Assembly: GCA_021772915.1 (NCBI GenBank) | Contig: JAJFLB010000056.1 | Span: forward strand, 1 to 64,000 | From: Gammaproteobacteria bacterium | Lineage (GTDB): Bacteria > Pseudomonadota > Gammaproteobacteria > Xanthomonadales > SZUA-36 | DNA: 64,000 nucleotides | Direction of reading: 5' to 3' | In this document: in pieces, positions 40,926 through 48,971 of the stretch | Layout: each line of letters opens with the position of its first letter | Numbering within the stretch: position 1 is the stretch's first letter | Position numbers and translations under genes: made by a program | The notes under the pieces: generated by a model | The model's database searches: none | The model's input: only the letters and a program-made list of their open reading frames with translations | What the model was told of the DNA's origin: nothing

Positions 40926-43013
40926 ATGGTTGCACACAACGACAATCCACCAATAGCGAAGCCGGTATTGACTGCAACGGAATTTACACCGTTGGGGTCC
41001 ACCAAAAAACGGCGAAAGACCAGGGTATCAGCCACTTATATTGCAGTGGGCAGTCTGGCGATAATTGCCGCGGTGATACTTACTTTACTGTTTACGGCCC
41101 GCTCGGTCATTTTTCACTCAGACCCGGAAGCCGCCAGACTCGACATCTCCGGGCTCTCGTTTAATATCGGCAACAATTTTCTGCTTTTTCCTGGTGATTA
41201 CCAGGTGTACGCGGAGGCAGAAGGTTACTTTCCTCTGGATCAAGCCATCACGGTAACAAGTGTCAAGTCGCAGGAGATCGAACTGACGCTTGCTCCACTG
41301 CCGGGCAAGCTTGAGCTCTCATCCGAACTGGATGAAATCGAAGTATCCATTGATGATGAACCGAGTGGCTCTGCACCCGGTCTTATCGAGGACATTGGCC
41401 GCGGCTCGCACAAAATCAGTTTCAACAAGCACCGCTACTTTACACTTGAACAAGAGATAGAAATTGAAGGTCTCGGCAAAACACAGTCCATGAGCGTTTC
41501 GCTGGAACCCGCCTGGGGACAAATGCAATTCAGCTCTGTTCCCACTGGCGTGGATGTCTATATTGACGACCAGATGATGGGGGTAACGCCACTAACGACG
41601 GAGGTCCTGGAAACTGGCAATGAGCTTAAATTGGTAGCACGCGGCTATAAAACCTGGAAGCAGGCGGTTTCGGTCCGTGCCGGAACAACCGAATCCTGGC
41701 CATCAATCGAACTGACGGTTGCTGACGGCAAGCTGCAGGTCAGCAGCTCACCGGGTGGCGCCAATATTACTATCGACAAGAAATTCAAAGGCACAACGCC
41801 ACTGACAGTGCCCTTGTCGCCACTCCACGCCCACCGGCTGGAACTGTTTCTGGAGGGTTACCAGAAAGCGGTTCGCACGGTTAATATTGAACCGGAGGAA
41901 CAGTTCTCAATGGTCGTGAATCTGTCTCCCATTATTGGCCGCATTCAACTCGCCCTTGATCCAGAGGACGCAGAAATCGTGGTGGATGGCAAGGTCAAGG
42001 GACAGGGGAGCCAAACCCTGGCACTTACCGCCAAGGAACACAACATCGTGTTTCGAAAAGACGGCTACGAAACACAAACCATGGATGTCACGCCCAGACC
42101 CGACCATCAACAGGCACTTGACATAAAACTGCTGACCCTTGAACAGGCCTACTGGGCGTCACGTCCGCCACGCATTAACAGTCCGGTGGGTTCCGTTTTG
42201 AAACTATTCCGCCCCGACAGCGCCTTCACCATGGGGGCACCGCGACGCCAACCAGGTCGACGCGCTAACGAGGTAGAACGCAATGTCCGCCTGCAGCGAC
42301 CTTTTTATATCAGTGTGCACGAAGTGACCAATGCCGAGTTCCGTCTGTGGCAGGAAGAACACAGCTCAAGGGCGGTCCGCGGACAGACACTGGATATGGA
42401 TGAGCAGCCAGTCGCCAACATATCCTGGCAGCAAGCGGCGCTGTTTTGCAACTGGTTGAGTCGTCGCGGAGGTTTGCCGTTGTTCTATATAGAGGAAAAC
42501 GGACTGATTACCGGGTTTGACGTCGACTCCCACGGTTATCGGCTGCCAACCGAAGCCGAATGGGCCTGGGCAGCAAGAATCAATACAGGGGAATCGCCCT
42601 CGATGTTTCCCTGGGGTAACGACTTATACCCGCCAGAAAATATCACCGCGAACTACGCCGATCAAAGTGTGGCGAAACTTCTCAACTTTACCTTGTCCAA
42701 CTATAACGACGGCTACGCGGTTTCCGCGACCGTTGGCAGTTTTGAGTCCAACACCAAAGGGCTGTACGACATGAGTGGCAACGTGGCGGAATGGATCAAT
42801 GATTACTACGACATTCGCCCAGTGCGTGGGGAACCCACGCCAGACCCCACGGGTCCCACCAATGGTAATCGCCATGTCATCCGTGGGGCAAGCTGGGCAC
42901 TGGCTTCTCGTTCGGAATTGCGTCTGAGTTACCGTGACGCAGGTGCCGACGGCCGTATGGACATTGGGTTCAGGATCGGTCGTTATGTTGACAAACTGGA
43001 TATCGAGCCATGA
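40926..43013 (+). CDS. PEGA-repeat protein with FGE/sulfatase-modifying-like domain
   Basis: The 695-residue protein has a transmembrane helix near 38-60 (TYIAVGSLAIIAAVILTLLF). About five PEGA-like repeats follow to residue 400; the clearest are VDVYIDDQMMGVTPLTTEVL and ANITIDKKFKGTTPLTVPL. Residues of about 430-690 are an FGE/EgtB-type C-lectin-like domain: EVTNAEFRLWQEEHSS, ANISWQQAALFCNWLSRR, YRLPTEAEWAWAAR, GLYDMSGNVAEWINDYY and VIRGASWALAS. The two catalytic cysteines of true formylglycine-generating enzymes are absent before the GFR end, so it is probably a binding or structural domain. A cytoplasmic N-terminus of about 35 residues faces the proteins encoded downstream. Confidence 0.85.
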   Translation: MVAHNDNPPIAKPVLTATEFTPLGSTKKRRKTRVSATYIAVGSLAIIAAVILTLLFTARSVIFHSDPEAARLDISGLSFNIGNNFLLFPGDYQVYAEAEGYFPLDQAITVTSVKSQEIELTLAPLPGKLELSSELDEIEVSIDDEPSGSAPGLIEDIGRGSHKISFNKHRYFTLEQEIEIEGLGKTQSMSVSLEPAWGQMQFSSVPTGVDVYIDDQMMGVTPLTTEVLETGNELKLVARGYKTWKQAVSVRAGTTESWPSIELTVADGKLQVSSSPGGANITIDKKFKGTTPLTVPLSPLHAHRLELFLEGYQKAVRTVNIEPEEQFSMVVNLSPIIGRIQLALDPEDAEIVVDGKVKGQGSQTLALTAKEHNIVFRKDGYETQTMDVTPRPDHQQALDIKLLTLEQAYWASRPPRINSPVGSVLKLFRPDSAFTMGAPRRQPGRRANEVERNVRLQRPFYISVHEVTNAEFRLWQEEHSSRAVRGQTLDMDEQPVANISWQQAALFCNWLSRRGGLPLFYIEENGLITGFDVDSHGYRLPTEAEWAWAARINTGESPSMFPWGNDLYPPENITANYADQSVAKLLNFTLSNYNDGYAVSATVGSFESNTKGLYDMSGNVAEWINDYYDIRPVRGEPTPDPTGPTNGNRHVIRGASWALASRSELRLSYRDAGADGRMDIGFRIGRYVDKLDIEP

Positions 43014-43246
43014 AACGAATACTGTTTTACTTCCTGTTGGTGGTTTCATTATCAGTCTTTGCGCAACAGCAATCCGAGCGTGCGGAAGAACCAAAGACAC
43101 AGACGGAGCGGACCACCAATACGGAACCGGACAACGCTGATGAAGGTGCTGATGAGTCGTCGGAAGCCAAGCCCGGAGACACTGATTTCAAACCGAAAGA
43201 AGAGATTTCTGAGGATTTTCCGGTATCTCTTCCATCCGACATTTAA
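43010..43246 (+). CDS. Small secreted acidic low-complexity protein
   Basis: The 78-residue protein overlaps the PEGA/FGE gene by 4 bp (ATGA). A signal peptide (ILFYFLLVVSLSVFAQQ) is followed by a Glu/Thr/Asp-rich disordered stretch ending EDFPVSLPSDI. The disorder and acidity resemble those of the lipoprotein at 37435, so it may be a periplasmic linker or a target of the M48 protease of the cluster. No family is recognised. Confidence 0.7.
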   Translation: MKRILFYFLLVVSLSVFAQQQSERAEEPKTQTERTTNTEPDNADEGADESSEAKPGDTDFKPKEEISEDFPVSLPSDI

Positions 43247-43285
43247 CGCACATGGATTGACCGATTTTGCATCTGACCGAATGTG

Positions 43286-43333
43286 CCATTAATTACCATG
43301 CAGGACACTGGTGTACTGCATGGTAATTAATGG
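43286..43333. repeat. Long hairpin, with a third half-copy at 43552-43569
   Basis: CCATTAATTACCATGCAG (43286-43303) pairs perfectly with its reverse complement at 43316-43333. The same 18 bases recur directly at 43552-43569. Over 24 bases (to ACACT) the two direct copies differ once, so the 340-bp gap between the small acidic gene and the ExbB-like gene is framed by a direct repeat. Confidence 0.75.
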
Positions 43334-43342
43334 TACTTTCAG

Positions 43343-43436
43343 AGGCTACCTGTGGCTGCAATGCAAGGCGGGGTTCGCAGGGAATGGCTGGTCCTTTTCA
43401 AGAAGCCCAACGCGGCAGTGCAGCCACAGGTAGCCT
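43343..43436. repeat. Palindromic intergenic cassette B
   Basis: AGGCTACCTGTGGCTGCA (43343-43360) pairs perfectly with 43419-43436. The interior words TGCAAGGCG, GGCTGGT and CAACGCGGCA occur in the same order as in cassette A at 8-107, whose arms are different. This implies a shared core within unrelated arms. Confidence 0.65.
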
Positions 43437-43445
43437 CCCTGCGGG

Positions 43446-43542
43446 CCAGTCGCAAAGCGGTCATCCGCGGTGTTATGTCCCCTTGCGGTAGAGTGGCTAC
43501 CCCGGCGGGAACATGCCTTGCGGCTAACCGCTTTGCAGCTGG
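43446..43542. repeat. Imperfect palindromic cassette
   Basis: CCAGTCGCAAAGCGGT (43446-43461) pairs with ACCGCTTTGCAGCTGG (43527-43542) at 14 of 16 positions. It abuts cassette B and ends just before the third copy of the 18-base hairpin arm. No coding capacity is seen in the whole 43247-43586 gap. Confidence 0.5.
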
Positions 43543-43586
43543 CTGAAAGGGCCATTAATTACCATGCAGTACACTAGAGCAACATT

Positions 43587-44381
43587 ATGAAAAGCAATAG
43601 CAATGAAATGTTTTACCAATTGGTCGCCCTGATCGTTTCGGTAATCATAGTCCACACGGTTTATGTCACCGTGGTTCGGCCGAATGCAGATGCACAGATT
43701 CGCCGGGCAGCCGAACAGTCTGCTGCCGGTGAACAATATGTTGTACCCCGCTCGTTTTTCATCGTGATCAAGGATTTTGAGCAGGAAGCCTGTTTTGTCC
43801 TGGCATTCTGGGCACTTGCCATCATGGGATACAAGTCCCGCACTTCATTGCGGGAAAAACGCATGCTGGACACGCCTCTGGTATCGATTGCAGAAGGAAC
43901 CCGGATTTTGCCAGATGATGCGGGACAACTGACAAGGCCATTGCAGTCCCTGCCCGCGGAACAGCAGAATTACCTATTGCCGCGTGCCTTACAAACCGCG
44001 TTATCCCGTTTCCAGACCACGGCTTCGATACAGTCCGCCACCGAGGCGGTGAACACCATCTGTGAGCGGGAGGACAGCCGGCTGGATTCAGAGCTGTCCA
44101 TGGTTCGCTACATTACCTGGGCCATTCCTTCCATTGGGTTTATTGGTACCGTACGGGGTATTGGCGCGGCGCTGGGACAGGCACACGAGGCCATGGAGGG
44201 TAATATCGCCGGCGTGACCGCCAACCTTGGTGTCGCCTTCAACTCAACCTTCATCGCGCTGTTGCTCAGTATCGTCGTCATGTTTTTCATCCACCAGCTG
44301 CAACTGATCCAGGAACGGCTGGTTCTGGATTCCAACTCCTACTGTGAAAACCGCCTGCTGCGATTTCTCAAATCTGATTAG
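43587..44381 (+). CDS. ExbB/TolQ/MotA-family proton channel protein
   Basis: The 264-residue protein has an N-terminal helix (LVALIVSVIIVHTVYVTVV), a second helix (ACFVLAFWALAIMGY), a cytoplasmic stretch, and then the family core. SMVRYITWAIPSIGFIGTVRGIGAALGQA is the helix pair typical of TolQ/ExbB/MotA, followed by VTANLGVAFNSTFIALLLSIVVMFFIHQL. The TVRGIG and AFNSTFIAL segments carry the usual Thr/Gly residues along the ion path. Its partner is expected to be a bitopic protein with a proton-binding Asp in its single helix. No ExbD or MotB gene is present, but the two vWA proteins downstream have an N-terminal helix with a FLD motif. Confidence 0.88.
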   Translation: MKSNSNEMFYQLVALIVSVIIVHTVYVTVVRPNADAQIRRAAEQSAAGEQYVVPRSFFIVIKDFEQEACFVLAFWALAIMGYKSRTSLREKRMLDTPLVSIAEGTRILPDDAGQLTRPLQSLPAEQQNYLLPRALQTALSRFQTTASIQSATEAVNTICEREDSRLDSELSMVRYITWAIPSIGFIGTVRGIGAALGQAHEAMEGNIAGVTANLGVAFNSTFIALLLSIVVMFFIHQLQLIQERLVLDSNSYCENRLLRFLKSD

Positions 44382-44383
44382 AT

Positions 44384-45652
44384 ATGACACTGGCCGCACT
44401 GGAATTGAATGACCAGCTCTTGCTGATACAGGCGGAGGGGGAAGACCTACACGCGGAACCCGGCTATGCCCACCTGACACCCACGGGTGTGGAGACCGGG
44501 GAGCATGCACGTGCCGTGGCCTGGCGCGAGCCCCAGCATAGCTACAACCAGTACTGGTGCCACCTGAACCAGTCGTCACTGCCCGCAAAACAAGACCATG
44601 CACGTCACCACGCGGACATTGCCTATGTCCAGCTCCAGCACCTTTGGCAACAGGCTGGATCACCGGAATCCCTGATCGTAATGGTGCCCGGCAGTTTTAG
44701 TGATGACCAGGTCTCTTTACTGCTGGGTATGATCAGCGCCCTGGGGTGCGAAACAAAGGCGGTGATCGACAGCGCGCTTGCGGCGTGTGTTCAGATTACG
44801 AGGAACACCTTACTCATCGACATGCAACTGCACCAAACGGTTTTGACCGTTTGCCACCCGGGAGCATCGGCACTCAGCATAGTCGACCAGGAAGTCATTC
44901 CAGACCTTGGCATACAGCAGTTACATAATTCAGTGGCACGGCACATCAGTAATATGCTGATCGACTCTTACCGCTATGATCCCCTGCATACTTCCGCGCA
45001 CGAGCAGGCCATTTTCAATGAAATGCCGGCATGGCTCACACGTTTGCGCTGGGACAATGAAGTCTCCGGCACCTTGTCTTCGGATCAGGGTGAACTGACC
45101 TTTATTCTACGCCGCGAGGATGTTCGTAATCTTATCTACGAACGTTTGGCCAACCTGCGTTCTTTTGTTGCAAAGCATTCCGATTCTGAGGTGCTTCTCT
45201 CCCATGCTGCTGGTCTGCTGGCAGGTCTGGCGGCTGATTTTTCAGCAGCAAGTGTGGCGGGGCAAGCGGCTGTAGTCGATAACATGCTTTTATCCCACCT
45301 ACAGACGCTGGAGCAGACAGACGACCTGCACCGGCTGCGCTCGCTGGCACGCGTTGCAACAGGACCTACCCAAACCGACTCTACACACGGGTTAGCCACT
45401 CACGTGCTGTATCGAGACCAGGCACTGACATTGCACAAACCGGTCAGCATCCAGTTTGAAAACGATGGTATTCGGCTCAGCAACGAAATTGACAATGATG
45501 CTGAGCTCATCATCGTCATCAAGAATCAATCCCTGGAGATCCTGCACACCGCCCCGGGAACGGACACCATCATGCCTGGATCATGCCGGTCAGGCGAGTC
45601 GATCAAGGTGGGCGATCACCAGCTGACGCTGATTGAGGTCCGGGATGCCTAG
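44384..45652 (+). CDS. Actin/Hsp70-fold-like cytoplasmic protein
   Basis: The 422-residue protein lacks a signal or membrane segment. Two features suggest an actin-like ATPase fold: SLIVMVPGSFSDDQVSLLLG followed by a small-residue helix, as in Hsp70-like proteins, and a second subdomain opening NTLLIDMQLHQTVLTVCH like the phosphate-2 strand pair. A later SEVLLSHAAGLLAGLAADF helix resembles the adenosine-binding end. The last 75 residues (LTLHKPVSIQFENDGIRLSN to IKVGDHQLTLIEV) are beta-rich, perhaps FHA-like. It lies 2 bp after the channel gene. The fold assignment comes from pattern alone. Confidence 0.6.
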   Translation: MTLAALELNDQLLLIQAEGEDLHAEPGYAHLTPTGVETGEHARAVAWREPQHSYNQYWCHLNQSSLPAKQDHARHHADIAYVQLQHLWQQAGSPESLIVMVPGSFSDDQVSLLLGMISALGCETKAVIDSALAACVQITRNTLLIDMQLHQTVLTVCHPGASALSIVDQEVIPDLGIQQLHNSVARHISNMLIDSYRYDPLHTSAHEQAIFNEMPAWLTRLRWDNEVSGTLSSDQGELTFILRREDVRNLIYERLANLRSFVAKHSDSEVLLSHAAGLLAGLAADFSAASVAGQAAVVDNMLLSHLQTLEQTDDLHRLRSLARVATGPTQTDSTHGLATHVLYRDQALTLHKPVSIQFENDGIRLSNEIDNDAELIIVIKNQSLEILHTAPGTDTIMPGSCRSGESIKVGDHQLTLIEVRDA

Positions 45653-46703
45653 AAAACGACGCAACACAGCGTTCAGCCTGTCCTTTCTCGACATTATGGC
45701 CTGTGGCTTTGGTGCCGTGACGCTGTTGTTCCTGATCCTGCGTCACGATGCGGTCAAAGTGGAAGTGCCGGACGTTCGTTTGTCAGCCGAGGTCGACCTT
45801 TTGCGTCAGGATGTAAGCCAGGCCGAAAGTGAGAAGACCGAATTGCTCAACAGCCTGGATGAACTGAAGTTGCAACTGGTGGACGCACAAGGACTTTCGA
45901 GACGTATCGTGACACAGTTAGAAGAAGCCGAGAAAAGCATCCAGGCAGACCCCGAGAGTGAAATTGCCATGTTGCGCCGGCAGGTCGAAGAACTCGAACG
46001 TGAAACGGCCAGCATGGAGGAAGTTGAATTTGGCGACAAGGTGCGCCAATTTCTGGGTGAAGGTAACCGGCAATACCTCACCGGCCTCAATCTTGGTGGT
46101 GAGCGTGTGCTGATCCTGGTGGATGGTTCCGCGAGCATGCTCGCGGACTCGGTGGTCAATATCATTCGCCGCAGGAATATGCAGGATGAGCAGAAAAAGA
46201 ACTCGTCAAAGTGGCAATGGACCTTGCGCACAGTGGACTGGTTACTGGCCCAATTGCCACCCAGCAGCCGCTTTCAACTCTATATTTTCAATACCGGTGT
46301 ATATCCGGCGCTTGTTGGCAGTGAGGGTGAGTGGCTGGACGCTGCTGACTCGCTGAAACTGGAGCAGGTGGCAGAAGGCCTGCATGATTTCTCGCCAGGT
46401 GGTGGCACGAGTCTCGAAAACGCCTTCACAGCACTTACCGATTTTGCAGACAGACCGGATAACGTGTTCCTGTTGACGGACGGCTTGCCCACCCAGGGCA
46501 AGGATCCACCCAAGAAATACATGGTTACCGGCGAACAACGCCGACGACATTTTGTCTCTGCCATCGAAAAACTTCCGCGTGGTGTTCCCGTGAATACGAT
46601 CCTGTTTCCAATGGAAGGGGACCCTGAAGCGGCCGCGCTGTTCTGGCAATTTGCAATGATTACAAGGGGCGCGTTTATCGCGCCTTCGAGGGACTGGCCA
46701 TGA
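45645..46703 (+). CDS. Membrane-anchored coiled-coil vWA protein 1
   Basis: The protein has 352 residues from the ATG at 45645, preceded by GAGG and overlapping the previous stop. The N-terminal motif SLSFLDIMACGFGAVTLLFLIL forms a single helix containing an Asp. A coiled coil follows (about 40-130, many Glu/Leu/Arg heptads). The vWA domain starts at ERVLILVDGSASM with a DxSxS MIDAS, and has GGGTSLENAF for the MIDAS Thr and FLLTDGLPTQG for the distal Asp. The layout (one helix, coiled coil, periplasmic ligand-binding domain) parallels ExbD/MotB/TolR, with vWA replacing the usual periplasmic domain. Confidence 0.82.
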   Translation: MPRKRRNTAFSLSFLDIMACGFGAVTLLFLILRHDAVKVEVPDVRLSAEVDLLRQDVSQAESEKTELLNSLDELKLQLVDAQGLSRRIVTQLEEAEKSIQADPESEIAMLRRQVEELERETASMEEVEFGDKVRQFLGEGNRQYLTGLNLGGERVLILVDGSASMLADSVVNIIRRRNMQDEQKKNSSKWQWTLRTVDWLLAQLPPSSRFQLYIFNTGVYPALVGSEGEWLDAADSLKLEQVAEGLHDFSPGGGTSLENAFTALTDFADRPDNVFLLTDGLPTQGKDPPKKYMVTGEQRRRHFVSAIEKLPRGVPVNTILFPMEGDPEAAALFWQFAMITRGAFIAPSRDWP

Positions 46704-47689
46704 AACGGTTACGCCGGAGTGAGTTGAAGGAAGCAAGCCTGTCTTTTCTGGATGTCATCAGTTGTGGCTTTGGCGCAATCGTGTTGTTGCTCATTATCGC
46801 CCGGGTCGGTGATCCCTCCGCATTGGAGGAAGCCGAGAGCCAATTGCAGGGTGCGGTCAAGCAACTCCAGGAGCGATTGTTCGATATACGTGGTGAGTCC
46901 GTGGTACTCAACGAGGACTTTAAATCCCGCAAGGAACAGATTTCAGAATTGCTTGAAAGAGTAGCAAGATTGCAAAAACGTATGGCCAGCGTGGAAAAAC
47001 AATCGAAAGAAGTTTCCAATTCTCAGGTCTTAGAAAAGGAAAAGCTAAAACTTGCCCTACAGGTATTAAGTGAAGAAATGGAACGTCTGCAACCCCAAGC
47101 CCAATCCCAAAACCAGCTCATTGGCGGCGTGCCTGTAGATAGTGAGTACATTATTTTTGTCATCGACACTTCCGGCAGTATGCAGGTCGCAGCCTGGCAA
47201 AAAGTTCAAAAGGAGATGCTTAATATCCTGAACATCTACCCCACCGTGAAGGGTATTCAGATTCTCAACGACATGGGCCAATACATGTTTCCTTCGTACA
47301 AGGGCCGTTGGATCCCGGATAGCGAAGACATGCGTAAGAACATCATAAGAACGCTTTCCAATTGGTCACCGTTCAGCAATTCCAGCCCGGTGGAAGGAAT
47401 TACTGCGGCCATCAAGACTTTTTATCAGCAAGACCGTAAAATCAGTGTCTACGCACTGGGTGATGATTTCCAAGGACGCTCAATCCGGCGCGTCGTAAAA
47501 GTCGTGGATACGCTGAACCAGGCCCATCGTGGCGGCGAACGGTTGGTCCGCGTCCATACCATTGGGTTTCCGGTACACTTTCCCGTCGGCAGGACTCCAC
47601 CGGCTTCAGCAGTCAGGTTTGCAGCATTGATGAGGGAACTGAGCTATAACAACGGCGGGACCTTCATCGGTCTGACCGAACTTCAATAA
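46700..47689 (+). CDS. Membrane-anchored coiled-coil vWA protein 2
   Basis: The 329-residue paralogue of the preceding protein overlaps it by 4 bp. The N-terminal SLSFLDVISCGFGAIVLLLIIA helix again carries the FLD..CGFGA pattern. A coiled coil spans about 40-130 (EEAESQLQGAVKQLQERLF, KLKLALQVLSEEMERL). The vWA domain has FVIDTSGSMQVA (MIDAS DxSxS), and SPVEGITAAIKTF and YALGDDF in the places of the later MIDAS residues. Two such proteins in tandem suggest a hetero-oligomeric stator-like pair with the ExbB-like channel. Confidence 0.82.
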   Translation: MKRLRRSELKEASLSFLDVISCGFGAIVLLLIIARVGDPSALEEAESQLQGAVKQLQERLFDIRGESVVLNEDFKSRKEQISELLERVARLQKRMASVEKQSKEVSNSQVLEKEKLKLALQVLSEEMERLQPQAQSQNQLIGGVPVDSEYIIFVIDTSGSMQVAAWQKVQKEMLNILNIYPTVKGIQILNDMGQYMFPSYKGRWIPDSEDMRKNIIRTLSNWSPFSNSSPVEGITAAIKTFYQQDRKISVYALGDDFQGRSIRRVVKVVDTLNQAHRGGERLVRVHTIGFPVHFPVGRTPPASAVRFAALMRELSYNNGGTFIGLTELQ

Positions 47690-47697
47690 GGAGATTT

Positions 47698-48312
47698 ATG
47701 CGATTCGGAATAACACAAACCAGTAGTGCGCTAGCACTCACAATTTTCCTCTCCGGTTGTGGTTCGACGGCCCAGGTCAAGGTTGCAGCGCAGTTCCCGT
47801 CTGTCCTGGCCGAACCCCGAGATATCAAGACTGCGTTGGTCATCAATGATGAGTTTCGGACTTATGTGGCCAAGCCCACTGCGAAAACCAGCATTGAACT
47901 GGGTAACGCCCAGTCAGACTTGCTGGGCAAGGCCTTTCTTGGTCTGTTCAGCCAGGTCGAGACCATCGCATCCAAAGACCAGGTCAGCCCTGGCACCGAG
48001 CTTGTAATCACACCTTCGGTGCGTGAAGTCCAGATGTCGACGCCCTCGGACTCCTATCTCAATGTTTACGAAGTATGGATCAAGTACAACCTGGATATTG
48101 AGACCTTTGATGGCGATATGATCGACAGCTGGTTCATGCCTGCCTACGGCAAAACACCGGATTCATTCATGCTTTCGCGAAGCAAAGCCATCAATGAAGC
48201 CACCGTCGTTGCTATTCGTGACGCAGGAGCCAAGTTGTTATTGGATTTCTACCGTATCCCTTCGGTAAACGGCTGGTTCAAGCAACGTCAGCAACCCGAG
48301 GTGACACCATGA
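47698..48312 (+). CDS. Lipoprotein of unknown function
   Basis: The 204-residue protein has a strong AAGGAG ribosome site and a lipobox LSGC. The mature part has a mixed alpha/beta pattern (RDIKTALVINDEFRTYVAKP, GTELVITPSVREVQMSTPSD, VYEVWIKYNLDIETFDGDMI). This resembles periplasmic lipoproteins of the YajG or DUF799 type, but I cannot assign a family. It overlaps the next lipoprotein gene by 4 bp. Its place after the vWA pair suggests an outer-membrane partner of the machine. Confidence 0.75.
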   Translation: MRFGITQTSSALALTIFLSGCGSTAQVKVAAQFPSVLAEPRDIKTALVINDEFRTYVAKPTAKTSIELGNAQSDLLGKAFLGLFSQVETIASKDQVSPGTELVITPSVREVQMSTPSDSYLNVYEVWIKYNLDIETFDGDMIDSWFMPAYGKTPDSFMLSRSKAINEATVVAIRDAGAKLLLDFYRIPSVNGWFKQRQQPEVTP

Positions 48313-48971
48313 ATTGGTACCGGTGGGCAGGTATTGCTACAACCGCATTACTCTGCGGCTGTTCCGCCACAACCACTATCGATGAGTTGCGGCCAACCCT
48401 AACCCCAACTGAAATTGCACCGGGAGAGAGAATTGTCATCCTGGGCAGGCGCGATGCCGGACACTATGAAACCGATCGCGATTTTGTCGACTGTGTCGGC
48501 AATAAACTCAAGGGTCTCGGTATCGGCATACTGCCCGAACAGGAATTCATTGACGCCATATACCCTTGGTTCGAGCCGCGTACTGCACCAAAAAGTCTGG
48601 GCCGGCTGACACGACTCCTGGAAGACCCTTTCGTCAAGGAAAAAGTTGACACAAAGGACCTTCACTACCTGGTATGGCTAGACGGTCGTACTGAAACCGA
48701 GGGTTCCGGGGGTTCAATGAGCTGTGCGATATCACCGGCAGGTGGCGGTTGTTTTGGTTTTGCACAATGGGACAAGGTTTCTGTCTACGAAGCCATTGTC
48801 TGGGATTTGACAGATCTGACGGAAAAGGGTCGAATCCGGGTGGATTCTTCCGGAACTTCCTACCTGATTGGCGTGGTCGCACCCATCCCACTTTTGTCGC
48901 CAGTGAAAAACGACGCTTGTAAGGGGCTGGGCAAGCAATTGAGATCTTATTTCGCCACTGAGGATGACTAA
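48309..48971 (+). CDS. Lipoprotein of unknown function
   Basis: The 220-residue protein has a lipobox LLCGC after a short signal. The mature part contains ERIVILGRRDAGHYETDRDF, then a domain with HYLVWLDGRTETEGSGG. A Cys-containing loop (SMSCAISPAGGGCFGFAQWD) is followed by a VYEAIVWDLTDL strand. The paired cysteines may form a disulfide. No family is recognised. It directly abuts the M48 protease gene, whose GTG start follows the stop codon without a gap. Confidence 0.75.
   Translation: MNWYRWAGIATTALLCGCSATTTIDELRPTLTPTEIAPGERIVILGRRDAGHYETDRDFVDCVGNKLKGLGIGILPEQEFIDAIYPWFEPRTAPKSLGRLTRLLEDPFVKEKVDTKDLHYLVWLDGRTETEGSGGSMSCAISPAGGGCFGFAQWDKVSVYEAIVWDLTDLTEKGRIRVDSSGTSYLIGVVAPIPLLSPVKNDACKGLGKQLRSYFATEDD

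Noticed and set aside
40926-43013. Annotation as a formylglycine-generating enzyme for sulfatases
   Set aside because: The catalytic cysteines are missing and no sulfatase gene is in the window.
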